A stretch of DNA of 64,000 bases from Streptomyces sp. NBC_00306 (GTDB lineage: Bacteria; Actinomycetota; Actinomycetes; Streptomycetales; Streptomycetaceae): contig NZ_CP108032.1 in NCBI RefSeq assembly GCF_036169555.1, positions 3,100,001 through 3,164,000 of the forward strand, in the 5' to 3' direction. Of this stretch, positions 8,666 to 17,467 are shown piece after piece (position 1 is the first letter of the stretch; every line of letters begins with the position of its first letter). The translations under genes were made by a program, and so were the position numbers. The notes below the pieces were generated by a model, which worked only from the letters and a program-made list of their open reading frames with translations, searched no databases and was not told the DNA's origin.

Positions 8666-10705
8666 ATGGGGTCCGTCGGGGAAAGACTGAGCAGCGCGCG
8701 AGGGCGCGCCTTCATCGGCCGGGAAGAGGAACTCGACCGCTTCGCACAGGCGTTGACCGGCGATCCCCACGCCCCCCTCGTGTTCTACGCGTACGGGCCG
8801 GGCGGCATCGGCAAGTCGACTCTGGTGCGGCGTCTGGCGGACCGGGCCCGTACGGCGGGCCGGTCGTCCGTAGAACTCGACGGACGTTTCGTCAGCCGTG
8901 ACCCCGCCGACTTCGAGCGCGCCGCCGCCCCCTTTCTGGACGTCCCCGGCACGGTCCTGATCGTCGACTCCTTCGAGCACTGCCAGTGGCTCGAGAGCTG
9001 GCTGTGGCAGCACTTCCTTCCCCGCGCCGCGGACGGCGCCCTGGCCGTTCTGGCCGGGCGTCTCCCGCCGCAGGCGCAGTGGAGTGCCGATCCCGCGTGG
9101 GCGGGGGTCCTGCACGTCACCGAACTGAAGCCGTTCGCCGAGGACCAGGCCCGCAGTCTGCTGGCCGCGGCGGAGCTCCGTCCCGAGCTGCGTGAGCGGG
9201 TGCTCCGCTTCGCCGGCGGCAACCCGCTGGCTCTGTCCCTGGCGGCCGCCGCCGGCTCGGGGTCGGCAGGCTGGAGCACGGAGGAGACCTGGGCCCCCTC
9301 CGCCGATGTCCTGCGCACGCTGCTGGCCGGGCTGATCGGCGAGGTGCCCACGGCGGCCCACCGCCGGGCCCTGGAGGTGGCGGCGCAGGCCCACTCCACG
9401 TCAGAGGAACTGCTGTCCTCGGTCCTGCCCGAGGAAGACGCCCACGTGCTCTTCTCCTGGCTCCGCGACCTGCCCTTCATGGAGTCGGCGCACCGGGGCC
9501 TCCACCCGCACGACGCCGCACGCGAGACGCTGGCCGCCGACCTGCGCTGGCGGGCGCCCCATGCCTTCGTCACGATGCGCCAGCGACTGGCGGACGAGTA
9601 CCTGCGCCTCCTGCGCGAGGCACCCGAGGAGCGTGTGTGGACCGTCACCGACGAACTCTTCTACCTCTTCAAGGAGATGGAGACCCTGGCGCGGGTGCGT
9701 ACCTGGTCCCGCGAGGACGAGGTCCACGACCGCCCGCTGCACCCCGGTGACATCGATGTCGTCCTCCGCATGGCCGAGGAGACCGAGGGTCCCGCCTCGG
9801 CGGACATCGTCCGCCACTGGGCGCGGCGCCAGCCGCAGGCGTTCAGCGTCTACCGTCTCGTGAGCACGGGCCGGACCGTGGCGTTCACGACCCGGCTCGT
9901 CCTGCCGGCCCCGCCCGACCCCCAGGACCTGGCCGCCGATCCCGTCGTCGCGGCGGCCTGGGCGCACACCGAGGCCACCGCGCCCGTCGGCCCCGGCGAG
10001 CACATCGGCATCAGCCGTTTCTCGGTCTACCCCGAGCGGTACCAGGTCCCCTCGCGCGTCATCGACCTGAGCAGTTCCCGGGCCCAGGCGGAAGCGGCCC
10101 GTGCCCGCGGACGCGCGTACGGCTTCGCCGTCTTCCAGGACGCCGACGCCTGGGCCGTACGCGTCAAGGGCTCCCTCATGGACACCGGTGCACGGCCGCT
10201 GGTCGGCGAGCACACCTACGGTCTGTTCTGCGTCGACTGGCGCCAGGAGACCGTCGAATCGTGGCTCCATCGCTTCATTTCGGCCACCGAGGTGCCCGCC
10301 CGGTCAGGCCCTCCGGGCATCTCCCGCAGCACGTTCGACCAGGCCGTACGCGAAGCCCTGGCGCACTGGCGGGATACGGGAGCCTTCTCCGCCTGTGCGC
10401 TGATGCGCGCCCGCCTCACGGCCGACCTCACCGAACCCGTCGAGGAGTTGCGCGCCCTGCTGCGCCAGGCCGTCGACGAACTCGCCCGCGACCCGCGTGG
10501 GGTGCGCGCCCGCGACGCCCTGACCGCGGGGTACTTCTCCGGCGCACCCACCCAGGAAGCCGCCGCCCGCCGTCTCGGCCTCCCCTACGGCACCTACCGT
10601 CGCCACCTCCGGCAGGGCCTGGACCTGCTGTGCGAGGCGCTGTGGCAGTGGGAGCTGCACGGCCCCGACGGGGACGAGCGGCGCCCGGTGCCGACGCAGA
10701 CGTGA
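8666..10705 (+). CDS. NTPase regulator with C-terminal helix-turn-helix (STAND-like)
   Basis: 679-residue protein. The N-terminus reads FIGREEELDRF, followed by a Walker A GPGGIGKST (about 46-54) and Walker B VLIVDSF, typical of AP/STAND-type signalling ATPases. A long middle region without recognised motifs contains a possible sensor segment. The C-terminal about 70 residues (TQEAAARRLGLPYGTYRRHLRQGL) form a helix-turn-helix resembling sigma region 4. Such proteins act as pathway-specific activators in Streptomyces clusters. The ATG at 8666 has a good GAGGTGGGGAG site. It sits between the P450/SnoaL pair and the exporter, so it may control both. Confidence 0.8.
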   Translation: MGSVGERLSSARGRAFIGREEELDRFAQALTGDPHAPLVFYAYGPGGIGKSTLVRRLADRARTAGRSSVELDGRFVSRDPADFERAAAPFLDVPGTVLIVDSFEHCQWLESWLWQHFLPRAADGALAVLAGRLPPQAQWSADPAWAGVLHVTELKPFAEDQARSLLAAAELRPELRERVLRFAGGNPLALSLAAAAGSGSAGWSTEETWAPSADVLRTLLAGLIGEVPTAAHRRALEVAAQAHSTSEELLSSVLPEEDAHVLFSWLRDLPFMESAHRGLHPHDAARETLAADLRWRAPHAFVTMRQRLADEYLRLLREAPEERVWTVTDELFYLFKEMETLARVRTWSREDEVHDRPLHPGDIDVVLRMAEETEGPASADIVRHWARRQPQAFSVYRLVSTGRTVAFTTRLVLPAPPDPQDLAADPVVAAAWAHTEATAPVGPGEHIGISRFSVYPERYQVPSRVIDLSSSRAQAEAARARGRAYGFAVFQDADAWAVRVKGSLMDTGARPLVGEHTYGLFCVDWRQETVESWLHRFISATEVPARSGPPGISRSTFDQAVREALAHWRDTGAFSACALMRARLTADLTEPVEELRALLRQAVDELARDPRGVRARDALTAGYFSGAPTQEAAARRLGLPYGTYRRHLRQGLDLLCEALWQWELHGPDGDERRPVPTQT

Positions 10706-10813
10706 GCGGGCACGGGGCCGGCGCACGCGTCAGGGCACACAGGGCCGGCGCGGACATGAGAGCCGGGGCCGTCGCGGACTGAGGCCGCCGGGTGCGCCGG
10801 GCCCGGGCCGCGT

Positions 10814-10840
10814 GGACAGGTGCGGACAGGACTGGACAGT
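10814..10840. promoter_or_regulatory. Three GGACAG direct repeats with exact 10-base period
   Basis: GGACAG occurs at 10814, 10824 and 10834, so the motifs sit on one face of the helix. A related GGACAC lies about 30 bases further on (10867). The array is 56-82 bases upstream of the exporter start. Regularly phased direct repeats near a -35 region are the pattern bound by several Streptomyces activators. The neighbouring NTPase-HTH protein is the obvious candidate to bind here. Confidence 0.45.
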
Positions 10841-10895
10841 CAACGCCCCTGCCGGGCATGGAAAGTGGACACCGCCCGACATGAGGCTGTGCGCC

Positions 10896-12398
10896 ATGAA
10901 CCTTGGACGCACGAAGGACCAGGCATCCCCCGCCCGCCGGCCGGGTGCCGTGCTCGCGGCGCTCGCCGCTGCGCAGTTCACCGTCATGCTCGCCACCTCG
11001 ATCGTGAACGTGGCTCTGCCGCAGATCCGTTCCGGTGTGGACCTGTCGGCCGACGGCACCACCTGGGTGATCAACGCCTACGGCCTGGCGTTCGGGGCGC
11101 TGCTCCTGGCCGGGGGCCGGGCGGCCGACCTCCTCGGCCGCCGCCGGGTGCTGATCGCCGGCCTGGCACTGTTCGCGGGGGCCTCGCTGGCAGCGGGGCT
11201 CGCCACCTCCGCGGGCGTCCTGATCGCCGCCCGGGCCGTCCAGGGGCTCGGCGCCGCCGCCATCGCCCCGGCCGCACTCGCCCTGACCATGGGCCTGTTC
11301 CCGTCCGGCGCGGGCCGCGGCAGGGCGCTGGGCGTATGGGGCGCGGTCTCCGGCGCGGGAGGGGCGGGCGGCGTCCTGCTGGGCGGCGTGCTCACCCAGG
11401 CATGGGGCTGGCCCTGGATCTTCCACTCCGTCGCGCTCGGGGCGGTGCTGGTGCTCGTCGCGGTGGCGGCGCTCGTGCCACCGGCCTCCGTCGGGGCGTC
11501 CGAGCGGTTCGACCTGCTGGGCACCGCCACCGTCACCGTCGCCCTGACCTGCCTGGTGTGGGGGCTGACCACCGCACGCGGCACCGGCTGGACGGACGCC
11601 CGCGTGCTGGGCGCCCTCGCCGGCGCCGGCACGCTGCTCGCGGCCTTCGCCGTGATCGAGACGCGCCGGCCGAACGCGCTGATACCCCCGCGGCTGTTCA
11701 CCACCGGCCGTGTCGCCGCGGGAAATCTGCTGATGGCCCTGCTGGGGTCCGTGTGGATCGCCCTGTTCTTCTTCCTGCCGCTGTATCAGCAACAGGTCCT
11801 CGGGATGGACCCCTTGGCGACCGGAGCGGGCCAACTCCCGCTCGCCGTGGCCAATATGCTCGGCGCCGCCGTCGCACCTCGCATCTCCCGGCGCATCGGC
11901 GGCACCGCCACGGTGACCACGGCCCTGCTCGTCGAGGCCGCCGGACTGCTGTGGCTGTCACGGCTCAGCGCCGACGGGAGCTATCTCGCCGATGTCCTCG
12001 GACCGAGCATCCTCGTCGGACTCGGCCTGAGCATCGCCTTCGTCCAGCTCACCGCACTCGCCGTGGACGGTGTCCCGCCGCAGGACGCGGGTCTGGCCGG
12101 CGGGCTGGTGAACACCACCCGCCAGGTCGGCGGCGCGATCGGTCTCGCCGCCCTGGCGACCCTGGCCGCCTCCGTCACGGCTCACGCCTCCACCCAGCAG
12201 TCCCACGTCGAGGCCCTGAGCGCCGGTTACCGGGCCGCCTTCCTGGTCTCGGCCGCGGTACTGGCCGTCGCCGCACTCCTGGCGGTGCCGCTCACCCGCC
12301 GCGGCCGCACCGGCCCCGACGCGCTCCCGCCCACCGCGGCCGCTGCCACGGCGCCGCGGCCGCAGTACCGGACGGCCGATCAGACACCCGTCGCCTGA
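10896..12398 (+). CDS. MFS drug exporter, DHA2 (14-helix) family
   Basis: 500-residue proton antiporter with about fourteen hydrophobic helices. MFS motif A reads GGRAADLLGRRRV and the family-specific motif C region GAVSGAGGAGGVLLGG, placing it with EmrB/QacA-type exporters. It probably exports the product of the surrounding P450/dioxygenase genes or gives self-resistance. The ATG at 10896 is chosen because GAGG lies nine bases ahead; an in-frame ATG at 10881 is the alternative. A short tail rich in Pro/Ala/Thr follows the last helix. Three phased GGACAG repeats lie upstream. Confidence 0.9.
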   Translation: MNLGRTKDQASPARRPGAVLAALAAAQFTVMLATSIVNVALPQIRSGVDLSADGTTWVINAYGLAFGALLLAGGRAADLLGRRRVLIAGLALFAGASLAAGLATSAGVLIAARAVQGLGAAAIAPAALALTMGLFPSGAGRGRALGVWGAVSGAGGAGGVLLGGVLTQAWGWPWIFHSVALGAVLVLVAVAALVPPASVGASERFDLLGTATVTVALTCLVWGLTTARGTGWTDARVLGALAGAGTLLAAFAVIETRRPNALIPPRLFTTGRVAAGNLLMALLGSVWIALFFFLPLYQQQVLGMDPLATGAGQLPLAVANMLGAAVAPRISRRIGGTATVTTALLVEAAGLLWLSRLSADGSYLADVLGPSILVGLGLSIAFVQLTALAVDGVPPQDAGLAGGLVNTTRQVGGAIGLAALATLAASVTAHASTQQSHVEALSAGYRAAFLVSAAVLAVAALLAVPLTRRGRTGPDALPPTAAAATAPRPQYRTADQTPVA

Positions 12399-12468
12399 GC
12401 CGGCGACCCGAGCCGGCCCGACCCGACCAGATCCACCTCAGTCACCACCACCACCGAAGAGGGAACCC

Positions 12469-12909
12469 ATGCACACCATCGACTCCACCGCCCCCGTCGT
12501 CGTCAGCCTGACCACGACCATCGACGCCCCGCTCGCCACCGTCTGGGCGCTGCACACCGACATCGACAACTGGCCGGTCTGGAACGCGGACATCGACCGG
12601 GCCGTGCTCAGCGGACCGGTGGCCGTCGGCACCGACTTCACCTGGCTCACCCACGGGATGACCATCACCTCCACCGTCCACGAACTCGTCCACGAGCGGC
12701 GGATCGTCTGGGGCGGAACCGTCCAGGGCATCGTCGGCATCCACGCCTGGACCTTCGAGCAGGCCGGCGATCAGGTCGTCGTCCGCACCGAGGAGTCCTG
12801 GAGCGGTGAGCCCGTCGACGCCGCGACCGACGAACTCGGCGCGGCCCTGAAGGCCTCCCTGGAGAGCTGGCTCGGCTCCCTCAAGGCCCGCGCCGAGCAG
12901 ACGGCCTGA
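12469..12909 (+). CDS. SRPBCC (START-like) family protein
   Basis: 146-residue member of the helix-grip SRPBCC superfamily, which includes polyketide cyclases, aromatases and lipid-binding proteins. Visible features are an initial beta strand with IDAPLATVWALHTDIDNWPVWN, a central sheet with WLTHGMTITSTVHEL, and the long C-terminal helix closing the cavity (ELGAALKASLESWLGSLK). Its reaction or ligand is unknown; in this context it may bind or cyclise a pathway intermediate. AGAGGGAA precedes the ATG by a normal distance. It lies 70 bases after the exporter. Confidence 0.82.
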   Translation: MHTIDSTAPVVVSLTTTIDAPLATVWALHTDIDNWPVWNADIDRAVLSGPVAVGTDFTWLTHGMTITSTVHELVHERRIVWGGTVQGIVGIHAWTFEQAGDQVVVRTEESWSGEPVDAATDELGAALKASLESWLGSLKARAEQTA

Positions 12910-12948
12910 GCGCCCCTCCCCCGAACCTCGCACGCGCAGCACGCACAC

Positions 12949-12983
12949 ACGCAGCACGCAGCACGCAGCACGCAGCACGCAGC
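12949..12983. repeat. Heptanucleotide tandem repeat (ACGCAGC)5
   Basis: Five perfect head-to-tail copies of ACGCAGC, preceded by degenerate copies (GCGCAGCACGCACAC) from about 12934. The tract lies in the leader of the carotenoid-oxygenase gene, ending 33 bases before its start. Copy number is likely to vary by slippage and could alter spacing or leader structure. Confidence 0.9.
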
Positions 12984-13016
12984 ACCACGACCAACGACGA
13001 ATCCGAGGACGCGCAC

Positions 13017-14378
13017 ATGAGCAGCAAGCCCTATCTGACCGGCCATTACACCCCCGTCGCCGACGAGATCACCGCCACCGGCCTCACCGTCGAGGGCACC
13101 CTGCCCCCCGAGCTGACCGGCCGTCTGATCCGCAACGGCCACAACCCCAAGCCCGGCGTCACGCCGACCCACTGGTTCAAGGGCAGCGGCATGGTCCACG
13201 GCATACGGCTCCGCGAGGGCCGCGCCGAGTGGTACCGCAACCGCTGGGTGCACACCCCCGCCCTGGACGGCGCCCCGTACATGACCGAGCGCGGCCCGGA
13301 CCTCACCGCGAGCACCGCCGGGACCCACGTCATCGAGCACGCCGGACGGCTCCTCGCCCTGTGCGAGGCGAACGTCCCCTTCGAGCTCACCCCGGAGCTG
13401 GAGACGATCGGCGCCCATGACTTCGACGGCCGGCTGCGTACGGCGATGACCGCCCACCCCAAGGAGGACCCGCTGACGGGGGAGCTCCACTTCTTCGGCT
13501 CCTCGCCGTTCCCGCCCCACCTCGTGTACTACGTCTGCGACGCCAAGGGGGCGATCGTCCACACCGCCGAGATCCCGGGCGCGACCGCCTCCCTCAAGCA
13601 CGACTTCGCCATCACGCGCCGCCATGTCGTCTTCATCGAGGGCAACGTCACCTTCGACCCCGCCGAGCACTCCGGCATCCCGTACGGCTGGAGCGACCAG
13701 CAGCCCGCCCGCATCGGCATCATGCCGCGCACGGACGACGGCGCCCGGCACGTGCGCTGGTTCTCCATCGAGCCGGGCAACATGCTGCACGTCTCCAACG
13801 CCTACGAGGACGGCCAGGGCCGCATCGTCCTGGAAGGCCCCACCGTGGACCGCGAGGGGTTCCGGCTCTCCTGGAACTGGTGGGTCGGCGCACCCGGGCG
13901 CGGCACCGAGCCCAACACCCGCTCCTACACCCGCCGCTGGGTGATCGACATGGCGACCGGCACCGTCGACGAGCAGATCATCGACGACCTCGCCGTGGAG
14001 TTCCCGACCCTCAACGAGGACTACCTGGGCGCCGAGAACCGCTACCAGTACGCGGTGTCCTTCCCCGACCAGGAAGGCTTCGGCGGCTACGGCGTCGTCA
14101 AGTACGACCGCACCACGGGCGCCCGCCGCATCCACCAGGTCGGCGACGCCCGGCTGCCCAGCGAGGCGGTGTTCGTCCCGGCGGCCGGCGCCACCAGCGA
14201 GGACGACGGCTATCTGCTCACCGTCGTCTCCGACCTCAAGCAGGACGCCTCGCAGCTGCTGGTCCTGGACGCCTCCGGTCTCGACCGGGTCGCCACCGTC
14301 CATCTGCCCCGCCGCGTGCCCGCCGGCATCCACGGCTCCTGGATCCCCGACAACGCCCTGGACACCGGCGAGCACTGA
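13017..14378 (+). CDS. Carotenoid-cleavage-oxygenase family (RPE65/lignostilbene dioxygenase-like) enzyme
   Basis: Non-haem iron(II) dioxygenase of the seven-bladed propeller family, which cleaves C=C bonds of carotenoids, apocarotenoids or stilbenes. The four iron-binding histidines are recognisable at 147 (TAHPKED), 195 (LKHDFAIT), 258 (MLHVSNAYE) and 439 (GIHGSW). Length, 453 residues, is normal. No carotenoid (crt) or retinal genes occur in the window, so the substrate may be a stilbene-like or other conjugated molecule supplied elsewhere. The start ATG 13017 follows a GAGGAC site. It lies 107 bases after the SRPBCC gene, with the heptamer repeat between, and is followed by a strong hairpin. 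Confidence 0.93.
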   Translation: MSSKPYLTGHYTPVADEITATGLTVEGTLPPELTGRLIRNGHNPKPGVTPTHWFKGSGMVHGIRLREGRAEWYRNRWVHTPALDGAPYMTERGPDLTASTAGTHVIEHAGRLLALCEANVPFELTPELETIGAHDFDGRLRTAMTAHPKEDPLTGELHFFGSSPFPPHLVYYVCDAKGAIVHTAEIPGATASLKHDFAITRRHVVFIEGNVTFDPAEHSGIPYGWSDQQPARIGIMPRTDDGARHVRWFSIEPGNMLHVSNAYEDGQGRIVLEGPTVDREGFRLSWNWWVGAPGRGTEPNTRSYTRRWVIDMATGTVDEQIIDDLAVEFPTLNEDYLGAENRYQYAVSFPDQEGFGGYGVVKYDRTTGARRIHQVGDARLPSEAVFVPAAGATSEDDGYLLTVVSDLKQDASQLLVLDASGLDRVATVHLPRRVPAGIHGSWIPDNALDTGEH

Positions 14379-14415
14379 CCCGCTCCCGTCCCCGTCGGCA
14401 CAGCCGGGGACGACC

Positions 14416-14460
14416 GGCGGTGGGCGGCTCCGGGCCGACCTCCCGGAGCCGCCCACCGCC
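14416..14460. terminator. Strong hairpin after the dioxygenase gene
   Basis: A perfect 19-base stem (14416-14434 with 14442-14460) and 7-base loop lies 38 bases after the dioxygenase stop. There is no T tract, as often in Streptomyces. It may end or attenuate transcription before the membrane-protein gene at 14497. Confidence 0.8.
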
Positions 14461-14496
14461 CCCACCCCCATCCGTACGCCACCCCGGAGGAACCCC

Positions 14497-15126
14497 ATGT
14501 CCGTCGCAGCCCCCGCACGTCCCATGGCCGCCGTCCCCCATGCCACCCCGAGCCGTCTCGCGAACGAGGTCGACAACCGCGCGGCCTATGTCAGCTTCGG
14601 ACTCGCCTACCTGCTCGGACACGGCGCCGCCGCCGTCTCCCACGGCGACGACCCCCTGCTCGACCTGCCCGGCTGGCTGCCCACCACGCTCCTCGGCATC
14701 GGCCTGGTCACCGGCGTCACCCAGGCCACCGTCGCCGCCCTGCGCGCCCAGCGCGGGGCGCCCGGGCCGGACGTCCTCTCCGGCAAACTGCTCGGCGCCG
14801 CGTGGGTCGCCGCCTTCACCGCGCTGTTCCTCGCGATCACCGGCCTGGCGTCCGCGGTCGACATGCCGGATCTCCAGACCGTCCTCTGGCCCGCCGGTTC
14901 CGGCCTCGTCGTCGGCCTGCTCTACCTCGCCGAAGGCGCGGCACGACGCAACCTGCTGCACTACGGCCTCGGCGTCTGGCTGGCCCTGATCTCCTCCGCG
15001 GCGCTCTTCCTCGGCACCCCCGGCCTCTACGGGGTCCTCGCCCTCGCGGTCGGCGGCGCCTACGCCCTCGCCGCGGTGCTGGAGCGCCGCCGCCTCGCGC
15101 GGCTCGCGGGGCATCCCCAGGCATGA
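14497..15126 (+). CDS. Six-helix integral membrane protein of unknown function
   Basis: 209 residues with about six hydrophobic helices (starting VSFGLAYLLGHGAAAVSHG) and a basic C-terminus (LERRRLARLAG). I do not recognise a named family. The last gene of the plus-strand P450/dioxygenase block, it has an excellent GGAGGAA site before the ATG at 14497 and a strong terminator three bases after its stop. It may serve transport or membrane anchoring for the pathway; that is inference from position only. Confidence 0.78.
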   Translation: MSVAAPARPMAAVPHATPSRLANEVDNRAAYVSFGLAYLLGHGAAAVSHGDDPLLDLPGWLPTTLLGIGLVTGVTQATVAALRAQRGAPGPDVLSGKLLGAAWVAAFTALFLAITGLASAVDMPDLQTVLWPAGSGLVVGLLYLAEGAARRNLLHYGLGVWLALISSAALFLGTPGLYGVLALAVGGAYALAAVLERRRLARLAGHPQA

Positions 15127-15128
15127 CA

Positions 15129-15162
15129 AAGGCCCGGCTGCCGTGACCGGCAGCCGGGCCTT
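15129..15162. terminator. Intrinsic terminator ending the P450/dioxygenase block
   Basis: A perfect 15-base stem (15129-15143 with 15148-15162) and 4-base loop TGAC, beginning AAGGCCCGG and ending CCGGGCCTT. It lies directly after the membrane-protein stop codon and before the ssrA 3' end, so it can work in both directions. Confidence 0.92.
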
Positions 15163-15193
15163 CGCCCACATGGGGGTCCACACAAGGTGGGAG

Positions 15194-15586
15194 TGGAGAT
15201 GGCGGGAATCGAACCCGCGTCCAACGGTGCAGAATCAGGACTTCTCCGAGCGCAGTCCGCTGCGATTTTCTCAGCCCCGGAGATCACGCGGACAAGTCTC
15301 CGACGGGCTCAGTCACTGTTTGGTTTCCCTCTGCTCCCCGTGACCGGGTTCAGAGGTTTAGTTCCCTAGATGACGTCAGGAACCGGGTCGGGAACAGCCC
15401 CGGGCTGACGCTCCATAGTGAAGGTTCGTTCTACTGCCTGAGATCAGGCAGCGAGGGCGAAGGCTTCGGAGGTATCGCGCTTGGAATTGGCGATTATTGT
15501 TTGCGACACGTGGTTAACGAGATCATTGCCGCTTCCTCGGCTCGCTTCTCCTGCTTCGACATCCGCTGTCGAAACCGATCATCCCC
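15194..15586 (-). ncRNA. ssrA: tmRNA (ssrA)
   Basis: Transfer-messenger RNA that rescues stalled ribosomes with SmpB. On the minus strand the 5' end GGGGAUGAUCGG pairs with CAUCUCC near the 3' end to make the seven-pair acceptor stem (one G-U). The T arm with GGTTCGATTCC is plain. CCA is not encoded after the discriminator A at 15194, as CTC follows. The tag frame (15444-15491, stop TGA) reads ANSKRDTSEAFALAA, ending in the proteolysis signal ALAA. Resume codon GCC is at 15491-15489. The gene lies just downstream of smpB. Confidence 0.96.
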
Positions 15587-15605
15587 ATGTTGATTTTTCA
15601 AAGGC

Positions 15606-15622
15606 GCCCCTGCGAGAGGGGC
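15606..15622 (-). terminator. Terminator between smpB and ssrA
   Basis: GCCCCT and AGGGGC form a 6-base stem with loop GCGAG. On the minus strand it is followed a few bases later by CCTTTGAAAAATC. It separates the smpB transcript from the ssrA gene 20 bases further on. Confidence 0.6.
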
Positions 15623-15744
15623 TGTCGCCATCGTACGTGACCAACGCGGCCACATGCCACCGTATTCCCGCGGGTCAGGCCTTCATGCCCGCCACCCCGG
15701 AGCCCCGGGGCGCCGCCGGTCTCCCGGACCCCGCCGCGCGGCCC

Positions 15745-16224
15745 TCAGGCCCGCTGGCGGCGGCGGACCGCGGAGACCGCGCGGTCGGTCTCACGGCGGT
15801 CCTGCTTCTCCCGCAGCGTCTGCCGCTTGTCGTACTCCTTCTTGCCCTTCGCCAGCGCGATCTCGACCTTCGCCCGGCCGTCCTTGAAGTACAGCGCCAG
15901 AGGCACGATGGTGTGCCCCGTCTCCTGCGCCTTGGACTCCAGCTTGTCGATCTCCTCGCGGTGCATGAGGAGCTTCCGCCGGCGGCGGGCCGAGTGGTTG
16001 GTCCAGGTGCCCTGGCTGTACTCGGGGACGTGCACGTTGTGCAGCCACGCCTCGTGTCCGTCGATCTGGACGAAGCCGTCCGCCAGCGAGGCCCGCCCCT
16101 GACGCAGCGACTTCACCTCGGTACCCATCAGCACGAGCCCGCACTCGTAGGTGTCGAGGATGAGGTAGTCGTGCCGCGCCTTCTTGTTCTGCGCGATCAG
16201 CTTGCGCCCTTTTTCCTTAGCCAT
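15745..16224 (-). CDS. smpB: SsrA-binding protein SmpB
   Basis: RNA-binding partner of tmRNA in trans-translation; it binds the tRNA-like domain and places it in the ribosomal A site. The 159-residue sequence has the family pattern: [34 protein letters not shown], then a basic C-terminal tail ([19 protein letters not shown]) that enters the mRNA channel. It is encoded immediately upstream of ssrA and 18 bases after the S41 protease gene on the same strand, as is usual in actinobacteria. Confidence 0.98.
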   Translation of the reverse strand: MAKEKGRKLIAQNKKARHDYLILDTYECGLVLMGTEVKSLRQGRASLADGFVQIDGHEAWLHNVHVPEYSQGTWTNHSARRRRKLLMHREEIDKLESKAQETGHTIVPLALYFKDGRAKVEIALAKGKKEYDKRQTLREKQDRRETDRAVSAVRRRQRA

Positions 16225-16242
16225 AGTGCGGTCATTTTCGCA

Positions 16243-17400
16243 CTACGACCCACCCCCGAGGCCACTCAATACCGTGCGGGCCCGTTCCTCGGCGCCTTCG
16301 GCGGCCAGCAGGTCCGGTGTGATGCCCCGTCCGTCGACGCTGTGACCGGCCGGTGTGCGGTAGTGCCCGACCGTCAGCTCGGCGACCGATCCGTCCGGCA
16401 GCCGGCTGGGCATCTGCACCGATCCCTTGCCGAAGGTGCGCGAACCGACGGCGATCGCGCGGCCGCGGTCCTGGAGTGCCCCGGTCACCAGCTCGGCCGC
16501 GCTCATCGTGCCGCTGTCGACCAGGGCGACCACGGGCCTGACGGTGTCCCCGCCCGCCGAGGCGTAGAGGGAGCGCTGCTCACCCCGTATGTCGTACGTG
16601 GCGACGAGTCCGCCGTCCAGGAAAGCGGAGGCCGCGGCGACGGCCTCGGCGACCAGACCGCCCGCGTTGCCGCGCAGATCGAGCAGGACACCCGCACCGG
16701 CAGGGGCGGACCGCACCGCGTCCCGCACGCGGGCGCCCGAGCCCTTGGTGAAGGAGGAGACCCGGATCATCACGGCACCGTCCTGGAGGTGACGGACGGT
16801 GACGGTCTCGGTGCTGAGTGTCGTACGCGTCAGGGTCTCGGTCCACGCCCGGCCGGCGCGCTCCATACCGAGGGCCACGCGCGTGCGCTCACTCCCCCGC
16901 AGCAGGGCCACGACCTCGGTGACGGGACGGTCGGCCACCCGCCTGCCGTCGATGGTGCGCAGCCGGTCGCCGGCCTCGATGCCCGCCTTCTCCGCGGGGC
17001 CGCCGGACTGGACCCGGGCCACTTCGACGCGTCCGTCGGCGGCCCGGCGGGCGGTGAGGCCGACACCGGTGTACTCGCCGTCGAGTGCCTGCTGGAAGTC
17101 CGCGTACTCCTCGCGGTCGTACACCGCACCCCAGCGGTCGCCGCTGCGGCTGACGACTTCCTCGGCCGCCTTCGTCCCCGACTTGCCGTCGGCCATGGCC
17201 TCGGCCGCGGCACGGGCCAGAGCGTCGCGGTCGACGGTGGCGGCGGCGGGCCGGGCGGCCAGCGGACGGGGGGCGTTGTCGTCCTCGCGCGGCAGGGCGT
17301 TGGTGGCCGCCGCGGTGGCGAGAACACTCGCAAAGACCAATGTCAGGGCCGCCCCGCGGCGAATGCGGCGGGGCCGAGGACAGAACTCCGGGCCCGGCAT
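16243..17400 (-). CDS. S41 family C-terminal processing protease, secreted
   Basis: Periplasm-side/extracellular Tsp-like serine protease. The 385-residue chain starts with a basic N-terminus and signal-type hydrophobic segment (about 17-33), has a PDZ domain (about 110-180, with TGVGL and GDRLRTIDG) and an S41 core. The Ser-Lys dyad is Ser300 (GTMSAAE) and Lys325 (FGKGSVQ). Its targets are unknown; position downstream of ftsEX and upstream of smpB is conserved in Streptomyces, suggesting a cell-envelope housekeeping role. A terminator between ftsX and this gene indicates its own promoter. Confidence 0.93.
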   Translation of the reverse strand: MPGPEFCPRPRRIRRGAALTLVFASVLATAAATNALPREDDNAPRPLAARPAAATVDRDALARAAAEAMADGKSGTKAAEEVVSRSGDRWGAVYDREEYADFQQALDGEYTGVGLTARRAADGRVEVARVQSGGPAEKAGIEAGDRLRTIDGRRVADRPVTEVVALLRGSERTRVALGMERAGRAWTETLTRTTLSTETVTVRHLQDGAVMIRVSSFTKGSGARVRDAVRSAPAGAGVLLDLRGNAGGLVAEAVAAASAFLDGGLVATYDIRGEQRSLYASAGGDTVRPVVALVDSGTMSAAELVTGALQDRGRAIAVGSRTFGKGSVQMPSRLPDGSVAELTVGHYRTPAGHSVDGRGITPDLLAAEGAEERARTVLSGLGGGS

Positions 17401-17424
17401 GGCGACGAGTCTAGGCCAAGCGAA

Positions 17425-17457
17425 GGGCGCCGTACGGTTGTTGCCCGTACGGCGCCC
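17425..17457 (-). terminator. Terminator after ftsX
   Basis: A perfect 13-base stem (17425-17437 with 17445-17457) with a 7-base loop, 10 bases after the ftsX stop codon on the minus strand. Confidence 0.85.
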
Positions 17458-17467
17458 GGGGCGCTTG

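Noticed and set aside
5396..9394. A 1,332-codon open frame on the minus strand
   Set aside because: It runs opposite five unrelated real genes and has shadow composition; no motif.
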